Below the pieces are notes generated by a model. It was not told the origin of the DNA. It saw nothing but the letters and a program-made list of their open reading frames with translations, and ran no database searches. Below, in pieces: positions 51,640 through 60,058 of a stretch of DNA of 64,000 nt. The stretch comes from Peptococcaceae bacterium BICA1-8. Lineage in GTDB: Bacteria > Bacillota > Peptococcia > Peptococcales > BICA1-8. Every line of letters begins with the position of its first letter. Position 1 is the stretch's first letter. A program made the position numbers and the translations under genes. The stretch is taken from NCBI GenBank assembly GCA_000802045.1, contig JUEF01000014.1:1-64000 (forward strand). Reading direction: 5' to 3'.

Positions 51640-52851
51640 ATGAATACAGACAAAGTACGTTTACCTTTAGAAGGGCTAAAAGTTATTGATGCATCTACCA
51701 TGTTGGCAGGCCCGTGGGCTTGCACCTATCTAGCTGATTTTGGTGCAGAAGTCATAAAAATTGAACATCCTGAGAAAGGTGATCATGCACGCAGTTTTGG
51801 TAGATATAAAAAAGGTGTTCCTATTTTATGGAAAACTTTAAATCGGAATAAAAAAGCCATCACATTAAATCTCGGTAAACCCGAGGGACAGGAGTTGTTT
51901 AAGAAGCTTGTTACTCATGTTGACATAGTGGTTGAAAATTTTCGACCAGGAACCTTTGAAAAATGGAATCTAGGCTGGGATATTTTATCCTCTATTAATC
52001 CTTCATTAATCATGTTGCGTACCACTGGATATGGGCAAACGGGTCCTTATTCATCACGTGCCGGTTTTGGAACAATTGCTGAAGGGATGAGTAGTTTTAC
52101 TTCGGTGAATGGGTCTGAAAAAGGGCCGCCGACATTGCCTGGAATTCCTTTAGCAGATGGGGTAAACAGTGCTTTTGGTGCTTTAAGCATTATGATCGCA
52201 TTATATGAAAGAAACAATAATTCTGATGGACGGGGACAATATATAGATATTTCAATATATGAACCTTTAATGAGATTTATGGAAGCACACCTCACAGCAT
52301 TTGATCAATTAGGGATAATACCCAAGCCGCTGGGAAACGGCAGTATGACAAACGCCCCCAGAAACGCTTATGAGACGAAGGAAGGGAAATGGCTTGCCCT
52401 CTCTGGATCTTCTCAAGATACAGCGATGCGTGTATTTGAGGTAATTGGCAGAGAAGAACTGAAAGAGGACGAGCGCTTTGCCACCAATGAAAATAGGCTA
52501 AAGAACGTTAAGGAATTAGATTCAATTATTGGCAGTTGGATCAAAGAAAGAGAGCTTGAGGAAGTTGTTAGGGCATTTAACGATGTTGGAGCAGCTATCG
52601 GTCCAATGTACGATGTGAGCCAGGTATTTGAAGATTCGCATTTTAAACATCGGGAGTCTTTCGTAACGATGGAAGATGAGGATTTTGGAGAGATTAGAGT
52701 ACCAAATGTATTTGCCAAATTTTCTAAGACTCCAGGGAAGGTTAGAACTCTTGGTCCTGAAAAAGGAAAGCATAATCATGAAATCTATCAGGGATTGCTG
52801 GCCCTTTCGGATCAAGAAATAGATGATTTTAAAAGCAGAAATATTATTTGA
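51640..52851 (+). CDS. CaiB/BaiF family (class III) CoA-transferase
   Basis: This 403-residue enzyme has LPLEGLKVIDASTMLAGPW at the N-terminus, FGAEVIKIEHPEKGDHAR, NFRPGTFEKWNLGWDIL, and a catalytic-Asp segment PLADGVNSAFGAL near 175. It is a second, distinct class III transferase relative to the one at 27.6 kb. Coupled to the CitE-like lyase, it would make the CoA thioester (for example succinyl-CoA plus citramalate) that the lyase then splits. Confidence 0.9.
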   Translation: MNTDKVRLPLEGLKVIDASTMLAGPWACTYLADFGAEVIKIEHPEKGDHARSFGRYKKGVPILWKTLNRNKKAITLNLGKPEGQELFKKLVTHVDIVVENFRPGTFEKWNLGWDILSSINPSLIMLRTTGYGQTGPYSSRAGFGTIAEGMSSFTSVNGSEKGPPTLPGIPLADGVNSAFGALSIMIALYERNNNSDGRGQYIDISIYEPLMRFMEAHLTAFDQLGIIPKPLGNGSMTNAPRNAYETKEGKWLALSGSSQDTAMRVFEVIGREELKEDERFATNENRLKNVKELDSIIGSWIKERELEEVVRAFNDVGAAIGPMYDVSQVFEDSHFKHRESFVTMEDEDFGEIRVPNVFAKFSKTPGKVRTLGPEKGKHNHEIYQGLLALSDQEIDDFKSRNII

Positions 52852-52902
52852 GAAAAAATCGGTTGTATTTCTTGTTTGATAGAGTAATTTTAAGATTGGA
52901 GG

Positions 52903-53553
52903 TTGGGTCTAATCGATACTAAACATAAGTACTGGAAGGCCAGATCAGAAAAGTGCGCTGCGGCCTTGGAAAAGAAAGGATTTCATGCTGTTTGCTGTGC
53001 CGATGAAACTGCTGCCAGAGAAGAAGTGATTCGTATTGCGGGTCAACCCGAAACAGTTGGCTTTGGGGGGTCACAAACAACACGAGTACTAGGTCTAGTG
53101 GAGTATTTTCGTGACCAGGGGTGCCAGATCTTTGATCATTGGGTGGAAGGTCTATCTAAAGAAGAATCGTCTAAGGTACGAAGAGCTCAGTTAATGAGTG
53201 ATGTGTTTCTGGCAAGTGCCAATGCACTCACGATGGATGGTTGTATTATTAACTTGGACGGATTTGGTAATCGTGTTAGTGCTTCTATTTACGGTCCAAA
53301 AAAAATCATCCTTGTCGTAAGTGCAAATAAAATTACAAACACTGTTGAAGAAGGAATTAACAGGGCCCGGCAAGTGGCTGCGCCGCTTAACTACATGGAA
53401 AAAGAAAGAAATACCCCGTGTGCGATTACGGGTGAGTGTATCGGTTGCCAAATGCCACGAAAAGAATGTAGAGTGTTGACAATCATAGAAGGGGTGCCAA
53501 AAGGTAGTCCAGATTATCATATCGTGATTGTTGCCAAGGACATCGGATTTTAA
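52903..53553 (+). CDS. LUD-domain protein (LutC/YkgG-like)
   Basis: This 216-residue protein has a LUD fold with TVGFGGSQTTRVLG near 50 and a C-terminal cysteine group CAITGECIGCQMPRKEC near 170-185 that could bind a metal centre. LUD proteins take part in lactate and related 2-hydroxyacid oxidation, usually with Fe-S partners, but a stand-alone form is also common in anaerobes. The TTG at 52903 directly touches GGAGG. An ATC at 52912 in the same frame has normal spacing, so the true start may be non-standard. Confidence 0.78.
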   Translation: MGLIDTKHKYWKARSEKCAAALEKKGFHAVCCADETAAREEVIRIAGQPETVGFGGSQTTRVLGLVEYFRDQGCQIFDHWVEGLSKEESSKVRRAQLMSDVFLASANALTMDGCIINLDGFGNRVSASIYGPKKIILVVSANKITNTVEEGINRARQVAAPLNYMEKERNTPCAITGECIGCQMPRKECRVLTIIEGVPKGSPDYHIVIVAKDIGF

Positions 53554-53754
53554 TTAACAAGGTGTGGCGATTGATTCGTTCCTCTCCTTAATTATGCCAA
53601 AATTCAAAAGAATACAGAGAAGAATGTCGAAAAAGAGGTTTATTTATTGGAAGAAAAAGAGAAAGGAGGGAGGATTAAGGTGATTGAATATTGAACGAAA
53701 TTGGAAGTGTATAGGCAGACAAACTCGCTAAAATATTGTTCAAGGAGGTGAACT

Positions 53755-54501
53755 ATGGAGAAAAACTTAAAGGAACGGGTGAAAAGTGGTCTGTTCAGTT
53801 ATGGATTGATGTTAGGTTATGCAGACCCATTAATAGTTGAGATGGCCGCTTATGCTGGGTTTGATTTTATTCGAATTGACTGCGAACATGAGATGATTGA
53901 TATTTCTGCAGTAAAAAATATGGTAATGACAGCTAATCATTTAAACCTACCCGTAATTGTAAGATTATCTACCCTAGATGATATTACCCGTTTGCTTGAT
54001 TTTGGTGTTTCAGGTGTAATGGTACCTAGTGTAAATGGTAAAGAACAGGCTATTGAAGCAGTCAACTTAGTAAAATATGGACCTATTGGTGCACGTGGGA
54101 TGTCGGGGTCTGCGAGATATCTGAAATATGGTGAGACAAAACTAAATCCTGAGGAGGCTAATGAAAGGACTTTATTAGTAATTCAGATAGAGACTAAAGA
54201 AGCACTCAACAATATCAATGAAATACTCTCAGTTGATGGAATTGATATGGTTGCTACAGGTAGGGGTGACCTATCACAGTCGCTAGGTTATATTGGTCAA
54301 CCAACCCATCCTAAAGTCATAGAAGCAGAAGATTACGTCATTACACAGACTCTAAAATACGGCAAAATACCTAATTTGTTGGCAAATACACCGGAACGGG
54401 TATCTGAACTTAAACAAAAGGGCGTCTATTGTTATTCAATCGGTCGGGATACCGCAATAATTTATAAAGCATTAAAAAATCACATTTCCCTATATAAGTA
54501 A
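53755..54501 (+). CDS. HpcH/HpaI-family class II aldolase
   Basis: This 248-residue TIM-barrel aldolase is of the 2-keto-3-deoxy acid type. It has GLMLGYADPLIVEMAAYAGFD near the start, the base/metal region RIDCEHEMID (near 40), VIQIETKEAL with the Glu ligand (near 140) and ATGRGDLSQSLG with the Asp ligand (near 170). It splits a 4-hydroxy-2-oxo acid to pyruvate and an aldehyde. AAGGAGGTG precedes the ATG. It heads a TctCBA transporter and has a paralogue at 59.2 kb. Confidence 0.86.
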   Translation: MEKNLKERVKSGLFSYGLMLGYADPLIVEMAAYAGFDFIRIDCEHEMIDISAVKNMVMTANHLNLPVIVRLSTLDDITRLLDFGVSGVMVPSVNGKEQAIEAVNLVKYGPIGARGMSGSARYLKYGETKLNPEEANERTLLVIQIETKEALNNINEILSVDGIDMVATGRGDLSQSLGYIGQPTHPKVIEAEDYVITQTLKYGKIPNLLANTPERVSELKQKGVYCYSIGRDTAIIYKALKNHISLYK

Positions 54502-54699
54502 ATTTAAGTATTAAAAAGGCACAGGCCCTTAAATAAAAATCTAAAAATTCACATTATAGAGAATAATAAAAAATGTCTGTTTTTTGAGTTTTTAGATACA
54601 AAGTCCAGAACTTCGGTCTTTAATGTAATATTCAATATGCTATTTGGATTTACCTAATATAGTTAATTCAGATAGAAAAAAATTGGGAGGTAAAAAATT

Positions 54700-55692
54700 A
54701 TGAAGAGAAACTTAAGACTTATTGCCGTGGTGCTGACTATTCTTCTTATATTTGCTTTAACTGGTTGCAGCAATCAAAACACAGCTCCGGCAAACGATGC
54801 TCCGAAAGAAGCTCCGAAACCAGAGTATCCAACAAAACCTATTACAATGTTAATTCCCTTCTCAGCAGGTGGATCTGGTGATGTAATCTCTAGACAAGTT
54901 GCAATGATTGCTGAAAAGTACCTAGGTCAGCCGGTTGTCCCTAAAAATGTACCTGGTGGCAGTGGGGCAATTTGTATCACTCAAATGCTTTCCCTTCCTG
55001 CGGATGGGTATACCATAATGAATCACTCAACAACAATGCCGTTTACGATTGCCTCAGGAGACTTGGATGTTGATATTGATAAAATTCAATCGATTGCGAC
55101 TGTTAGTGGTTCTGCACAAGTAATCGGCGTATTATCCGATGCTCCGTACCAAACATGGGATGAACTCCTTGCTTATTCTAAAGAGAATAAATTAAAAATT
55201 GGTGGTTCTCAGGTCAATGGAACAAACCATGTATTTTACCTTAAACTATTGGATAAGACTGGACTTAATGCTGAGTATATCCCTTACGATGGTGGAGGAG
55301 ATACAATGCTATCACTGTTAGGTGAAAACGTAGATGCAATAGTCCTCTCTTGTGAACCTCCTACTCAGTATGTAGAAGCAGGGCAAGTAAAACTATTAGG
55401 AATTACCGGTGATGAAAGAAATCCTAGATTCTCAGATACGCCTACATTTAAAGAACTGGGTGTAGACGGTCTTGAAAATGAACTGATATGGAGAGGTTAT
55501 TTTGTCCAGAAGGGTACACCACAGGAAGTATTAGATAAGCTAGGCGAAGTGTGGAAACAAGTACTTGCTGATCCAAAATGGGATGAGTTTATTGCTAAAA
55601 ATGGCGACGATGAGCTCTACCGGGATGGTGCTACTCTTGATAAAATGCTGAGAGACACAATTGCTGACGGACAAAAATATTTTGCTAAGTAA
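54700..55692 (+). CDS. tctC: TTT-family (TctC/Bug) substrate-binding lipoprotein
   Basis: This 330-residue binding protein has a lipoprotein signal (lipobox LTGC near residues 20-23), then the mature start YPTKPITMLIPFSAGGSGD and the VPGGSGAICITQML loop. It is only distantly similar to the first TctC at 3.4 kb and shows a different ligand loop, so it likely binds another acid. GGGAGG precedes the ATG. A hairpin and then tctB and tctA follow. Confidence 0.9.
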   Translation: MKRNLRLIAVVLTILLIFALTGCSNQNTAPANDAPKEAPKPEYPTKPITMLIPFSAGGSGDVISRQVAMIAEKYLGQPVVPKNVPGGSGAICITQMLSLPADGYTIMNHSTTMPFTIASGDLDVDIDKIQSIATVSGSAQVIGVLSDAPYQTWDELLAYSKENKLKIGGSQVNGTNHVFYLKLLDKTGLNAEYIPYDGGGDTMLSLLGENVDAIVLSCEPPTQYVEAGQVKLLGITGDERNPRFSDTPTFKELGVDGLENELIWRGYFVQKGTPQEVLDKLGEVWKQVLADPKWDEFIAKNGDDELYRDGATLDKMLRDTIADGQKYFAK

Positions 55693-55750
55693 ATTTTACG
55701 AAACTGTAACTTCCAATTTAAACCATGAGTAATGTTTAGAGTTCTCAAAG

Positions 55751-55787
55751 CAGACTCCGTATCACTTTCGAAGCGATTCGGAGTCTG
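55751..55787 (+). terminator. hairpin between tctC and tctB
   Basis: CAGACTCCG at 55751-55759 pairs exactly with CGGAGTCTG at 55779-55787. There is no clear T-run, so it is probably a 3' stabiliser or partial terminator of the binding-protein mRNA. Confidence 0.7.
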
Positions 55788-55845
55788 TAATTTAAACTTA
55801 TAGAGAAAAGACCATTAATTTAACTTTAATCAAGGAGGGGAAAAG

Positions 55846-56307
55846 GTGAGCTATAAAAGGGCAACGTATATATCTCTAGTAGTATGTAGCGCTATAGCAG
55901 TAATGTTTTATATAAAATCGTTGGAGTTGCCATCGACGTCAACTGGTGCTACCTTTGGGCCTAGTGCTTTTCCACAGCTTCTTAGTGCTCTCATTGTGAT
56001 TTTTAGTATTATAAGTTTTGTATTGACAAAGAGAGAAGAGGATGAAAAACTTACATTTGAAAATATGAAATACGTAATATTTACCATTATCTTAACAGTA
56101 GGATTTACTTTATTATGGCAATTGTTTGGGACTATTTACGGAATGTTTTATTTACTGTTGTTTCTTTTTTTAACGACACTCCTTTTTATATACAATCAAG
56201 CAAAAAATTCTTCGCAAAAAGTGTTTATAGCTATAGGAGTTTCTGTGGTATTAACCTCTTCTGTATATATAGTCTTTGAAAGATTACTGAAAATTGTATT
56301 TAACTAA
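55846..56307 (+). CDS. tctB: TTT-family small permease subunit TctB
   Basis: This 153-residue membrane protein has four hydrophobic segments (about 8-24, 42-60, 77-95, 100-150) and the TGATFGPSAFPQLLSALI stretch that is typical of TctB. The GTG start follows AAGGAGGGG. It sits between tctC and tctA, as the family requires. Confidence 0.83.
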   Translation: MSYKRATYISLVVCSAIAVMFYIKSLELPSTSTGATFGPSAFPQLLSALIVIFSIISFVLTKREEDEKLTFENMKYVIFTIILTVGFTLLWQLFGTIYGMFYLLLFLFLTTLLFIYNQAKNSSQKVFIAIGVSVVLTSSVYIVFERLLKIVFN

Positions 56308-56327
56308 ACAGAAAACGGAGGTGGGTT

Positions 56328-57839
56328 ATGGAAGCATTATTTTCATTTGATTTTTCAACACTTTTTACTCTTGAAAATATGTTCGCCATTATTTTTGGTA
56401 CTTTATTTGGCCTATTAGTGGGGGCGCTACCAGGGCTTGGTGCGACCATTGGAATTGCTTTACTTCTTCCTGTAACTTATACAATGGATCCTTTGCCGTC
56501 AGTCATCCTTCTAATATCTGTCTATATGGCGTCAGAGTATGGGGGCTCCATTTCTGCAATAGTACTCGGAGTTCCAGGAACTGCTGCAGCCGTTGCAACA
56601 ACTTTAGATGGGTCCCCAATGGCTAAACAAGGGTTTCCAGGGAAAGCTTTGGCTTATTCCTTAACAGCGTCAACAATTGGTGGCTTTGCTGGGGGAATCG
56701 TTTTGATGACTCTCACGATACCTTTATCAAAATTGACTATTAGATTTTCCGATCCTGAATTTGTACTGCTCGGAATCTTAGGCTTAGTCTGTGTTGCCAG
56801 TCTCAGTTCCAAAGACATTCCAAAGAGTATTCTTTCAGTCTTGTTTGGATTATTGTTTTCTTTGATAGGACAGGATAGCTTGGTCGGATTCCCTAGATTT
56901 ACATTCGGAAGCCTAACCCTTTTGAGTGGAATTAGTTATGTCCCCTTGATTGTGGGCATGTTTGCTTTTTCTGAGGTCTATTTAATGCTTGGGGGAGATC
57001 TGAATAAACGCTATGTAACAGATAAAAAGAATCTAAAGACCAAAATTACTTGGAAAGAATTTAAAAATGTATGGAAAAATATTTTACGGGGATCAATTAT
57101 TGGTAGCTTGACTGGAATTCTCCCTGGCTTAGGGGGAGGACCAGCCTCTTGGTTTGCCTATACTGAAGCAAGACGGACGGCGAAAAATCCTGAGAATTTC
57201 GGCAAAGGGGAACCTAACGGAATTGCTGCTGCTGAGGCAGCAAATAATGCTACCGTCGGCGGAGCAATGATTCCATTGTTAACTTTAGGTATTCCTGGTT
57301 CTCCATCAACAGCAGTTATTTTAGGTGCTCTTATGATTCAAGGGATACAACCGGGTCCTATGGTGTTTTTGAGAAGCCCTGATTTAATTAATGGGATATT
57401 TTGGGGATTAATATTCTCGGTTTTCGCAATGTATTTCATAGGAAAATATACTACTTCCTTATGGGCTAGAATGCTAACCATACCGAATTATGCACTCATC
57501 CCGATTGTATTGATTGCAGCATACATTGGTGCCTACTCAAAAGATTTGAATATTGTTGATGTATGGATTGCAATTATTGCAGGGGTAATAGCCTACTTAA
57601 TGAGAAAGCTTAATTACTCTTTGCCAGCTTTTATCCTCGCTTTTATCTTAGGGCCCTTGATTGAAACAGGTATGCGACGTTCCTTAATGTTATCCAGTGG
57701 AAGTTTGAGTATTTTTATTGAAAGAGGTTATAGTCTAACGATTCTAATAATAATTATTCTTATGTTGGGAAGTCAGATTTATACAAAAGGGATAAAAAAT
57801 ATTATCGATAACCCTCAGAAGATAAATAAGGGTGTATAA
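56328..57839 (+). CDS. tctA: TTT-family large permease subunit TctA
   Basis: This 503-residue integral membrane protein has VGALPGLGATIGIALLLPVTY near residue 30, YGGSISAIVLGVPGTAAA near 72, and the duplicated second-half motifs GILPGLGGGPASWFAYTEARR near 265 and PLLTLGIPGSPSTAVILGAL. It is the channel subunit for the second TctC. It is clearly a different paralogue from the one at 5.0 kb. Confidence 0.92.
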   Translation: MEALFSFDFSTLFTLENMFAIIFGTLFGLLVGALPGLGATIGIALLLPVTYTMDPLPSVILLISVYMASEYGGSISAIVLGVPGTAAAVATTLDGSPMAKQGFPGKALAYSLTASTIGGFAGGIVLMTLTIPLSKLTIRFSDPEFVLLGILGLVCVASLSSKDIPKSILSVLFGLLFSLIGQDSLVGFPRFTFGSLTLLSGISYVPLIVGMFAFSEVYLMLGGDLNKRYVTDKKNLKTKITWKEFKNVWKNILRGSIIGSLTGILPGLGGGPASWFAYTEARRTAKNPENFGKGEPNGIAAAEAANNATVGGAMIPLLTLGIPGSPSTAVILGALMIQGIQPGPMVFLRSPDLINGIFWGLIFSVFAMYFIGKYTTSLWARMLTIPNYALIPIVLIAAYIGAYSKDLNIVDVWIAIIAGVIAYLMRKLNYSLPAFILAFILGPLIETGMRRSLMLSSGSLSIFIERGYSLTILIIIILMLGSQIYTKGIKNIIDNPQKINKGV

Positions 57840-57952
57840 ACTAAGATTTAGTATCGGTGATTATAAAGGAACAAAGTTTATTGCGATACCTTAAAAATCA
57901 ATAGGCTGTTCATGCTACCCAAATAAATTTTGCTAGGGGATGACGAGTAAGG

Positions 57953-59125
57953 ATGAAGCCTTATCTATTCTTGTTTGCGGCATTTAGTATCTTCATTCCG
58001 ATTTCGGCAGTTCGGCCTACAACCGTTCTATTTGCACAAAGTCTAGATGCTTCCTTTTTACAGATTGGGTTTATAAATGCCAGTTATGCGCTTCTTCCCT
58101 TCCTGTTTGCTATATATACAGGACGTTTTGTAGATAAGGTCGGAGAAAAGCTACCCTTAGTCCTTGGGACAACGGGCTTATTTATTGCAGTGCTTTTGCC
58201 ATTTTTTAAGCCTACACTGTTCATGCTATTTATTTCTCCTCTTATTCTTGGTGGATCACAATTACTTGCTATTGTCGCAATGCAAAACGGGGTTGCAAGT
58301 TCCGTCACAGTCAACAAAAGAGATCAAATGATCGCAACCTACACCTTAATTGCTTCTGCGGCTCAAATGATAGGACCGGTTATTGGAGGTTATTTAATTA
58401 CACATGCAGGATTTAGAAGTACTTATTTGTTTATAGCATTATTTGCATTGATTCCAATTCTAGTTAGTTTTTTAATAAAAACATCATTTATTAAAAAAGA
58501 ACAAAATGAAAGACCAGCCAATCTAAATGTTAAAGAATTGTTATCGATGCCTGGCTTAAAACGTATTATTTTTGTAAGTATGTTGAATCTAGCTGCTGTT
58601 GACATCTTTTTAAGTTATTATCCCTTATACACAACCTCAATAGGATTTGACCCTTCTCAAACCGGTATACTTATCTCGATTCAAGCTATGTCAGCTATTA
58701 TTGTAAGGTTTTGTATCCCAATGCTTGTTCAGTATCTTGGAAGAGTGCGAGTAATTTCGATATTTTTACTCATAGGAGGTGCTGCATTCGCGATTATTCC
58801 ACTCTTTAATGCATTTATAGCCAATGCATGTGTTGTTGCCTTGCTAGGATTTGGGCTGGGAATAACCCAACCCTTAACCACCATCCTTGCCTACAATTCC
58901 GCCCCTATTGGACGTACAGGAGAAGTGCTGGGGATACGGATGGCTGGAAACCGCTTATCACAGATCATCTTACCCCTAATTCTTGGAGGAATCAGTAGCT
59001 TTACAGGATTGGGAGCTGTTTTTGTTTTACAGTCATTTTTGTTAGGTGCAGGAGCTTTATTAGCCAGAGGCATTAATGTAGATAAACAACCGAACTCAGA
59101 AGGGAGCTTCATATCAAGTCATTAA
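57953..59125 (+). CDS. MFS transporter
   Basis: This 390-residue protein has 12 predicted helices with the loop motif YTGRFVDKVGEKLP near residue 56-69 and an internal duplication. It lies between the TTT transporter and the second HpcH/HpaI aldolase on the same strand. It may export an aldehyde- or acid-type product or import a related compound. Nothing in the sequence names the substrate. Confidence 0.83.
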   Translation: MKPYLFLFAAFSIFIPISAVRPTTVLFAQSLDASFLQIGFINASYALLPFLFAIYTGRFVDKVGEKLPLVLGTTGLFIAVLLPFFKPTLFMLFISPLILGGSQLLAIVAMQNGVASSVTVNKRDQMIATYTLIASAAQMIGPVIGGYLITHAGFRSTYLFIALFALIPILVSFLIKTSFIKKEQNERPANLNVKELLSMPGLKRIIFVSMLNLAAVDIFLSYYPLYTTSIGFDPSQTGILISIQAMSAIIVRFCIPMLVQYLGRVRVISIFLLIGGAAFAIIPLFNAFIANACVVALLGFGLGITQPLTTILAYNSAPIGRTGEVLGIRMAGNRLSQIILPLILGGISSFTGLGAVFVLQSFLLGAGALLARGINVDKQPNSEGSFISSH

Positions 59126-59218
59126 AACTAACGGATAATTAAAGTTTCCATTCGCATTTAGCTTCGATCTAGTTAAAAGAAAGACTAATTTAAAAAGGTA
59201 AATAAGGAGGTTTTTAAA

Positions 59219-60010
59219 ATTAAACACGAATTCAAGAAAAATCCAGTAAAACAAAAAATTATGAATGGGGAAACCGTATTTGGTATATACATTGGGATTC
59301 CTTCGCCAATGCTCGTTGAATTGGCTGGATATAATGGTTACGATTTTGTCCGTATTGACATTAGTCATACTACAGTTGATTTATCTACTATCGAGAATAT
59401 GGTTAGGGCAGCTGAGTTAAGTGGTATTACCCCAATGGTAAGAATCAATAACGATCCTAGCTTAATATCAAGCGTCTTAGAAATGGGCATTCAAGGTCTT
59501 GTAGTTCCCGATGTTGAGTCTCTTGAAATTGCTAAGTCTATAGTGAAAGCGGCTAGATTTCATCCGATGGGGGAGCGCGGTATTTTTAATGCACCAAGAG
59601 TATCTCGTTATGGTTACATCAGTGGAGCAGAATATACGAAGTGGTCAAATGAAGAAGTCTTGTTAGGTATACAGATTGAAAATATTGAAGCCGTTAATAA
59701 GATGGACGAAATATTAACTGTGGAAGGCATTGATATGTGTCTTAGCGGACGTGGAGATTTAGCAAAATCTCTTGGTGTGCCTGGTCAGAAAAATCATCCA
59801 TTAGTCCTAGGAGCCGAAGAGAAAATCTTTGATGCCGCAAAAAGACATGGCAAAAGCATATCTGTAAATTTGGACCCAACAGCTGCAAATTATATTGAAA
59901 GTTTGAAGAAATGGAAAAGCAAAGGTGCTCAAGTCATTACATTAGGGCATGATATCTTACTAATTAAAAAAGGTCTTGAAGATGCTATTAAGACTGCAAG
60001 AGAAGTATAA
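59219..60010 (+). CDS. HpcH/HpaI-family class II aldolase, probable ATT start
   Basis: This is a paralogue of the aldolase at 53.8 kb, about 264 residues. The family features are GIYIGIPSPMLVELAGYNGYD, VRIDISHTTVD, LGIQIENIEAV and LSGRGDLAKSLG. The stretch RIDISHT differs from RIDCEHE of the paralogue, so the Glu and Cys near the active site are changed and substrate or activity may differ. The first ATG (59261) lacks a ribosome site. GGAGG at 59206-59210 points instead to ATT at 59219, and the 14 extra residues align with the N-terminus of the paralogue. Confidence 0.8.
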   Translation: MKHEFKKNPVKQKIMNGETVFGIYIGIPSPMLVELAGYNGYDFVRIDISHTTVDLSTIENMVRAAELSGITPMVRINNDPSLISSVLEMGIQGLVVPDVESLEIAKSIVKAARFHPMGERGIFNAPRVSRYGYISGAEYTKWSNEEVLLGIQIENIEAVNKMDEILTVEGIDMCLSGRGDLAKSLGVPGQKNHPLVLGAEEKIFDAAKRHGKSISVNLDPTAANYIESLKKWKSKGAQVITLGHDILLIKKGLEDAIKTAREV

Positions 60011-60058
60011 AACAAAAATATTCTTTTGTTATGTAGATAATTGAGGAGGAGTGTGAAC

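Noticed and set aside
42640..53553. Search for a methylaspartate ammonia-lyase gene within the mutase cluster
   Set aside because: None of the proteins in the cluster resembles it. All positions are accounted for by other families. It may still exist outside the window.
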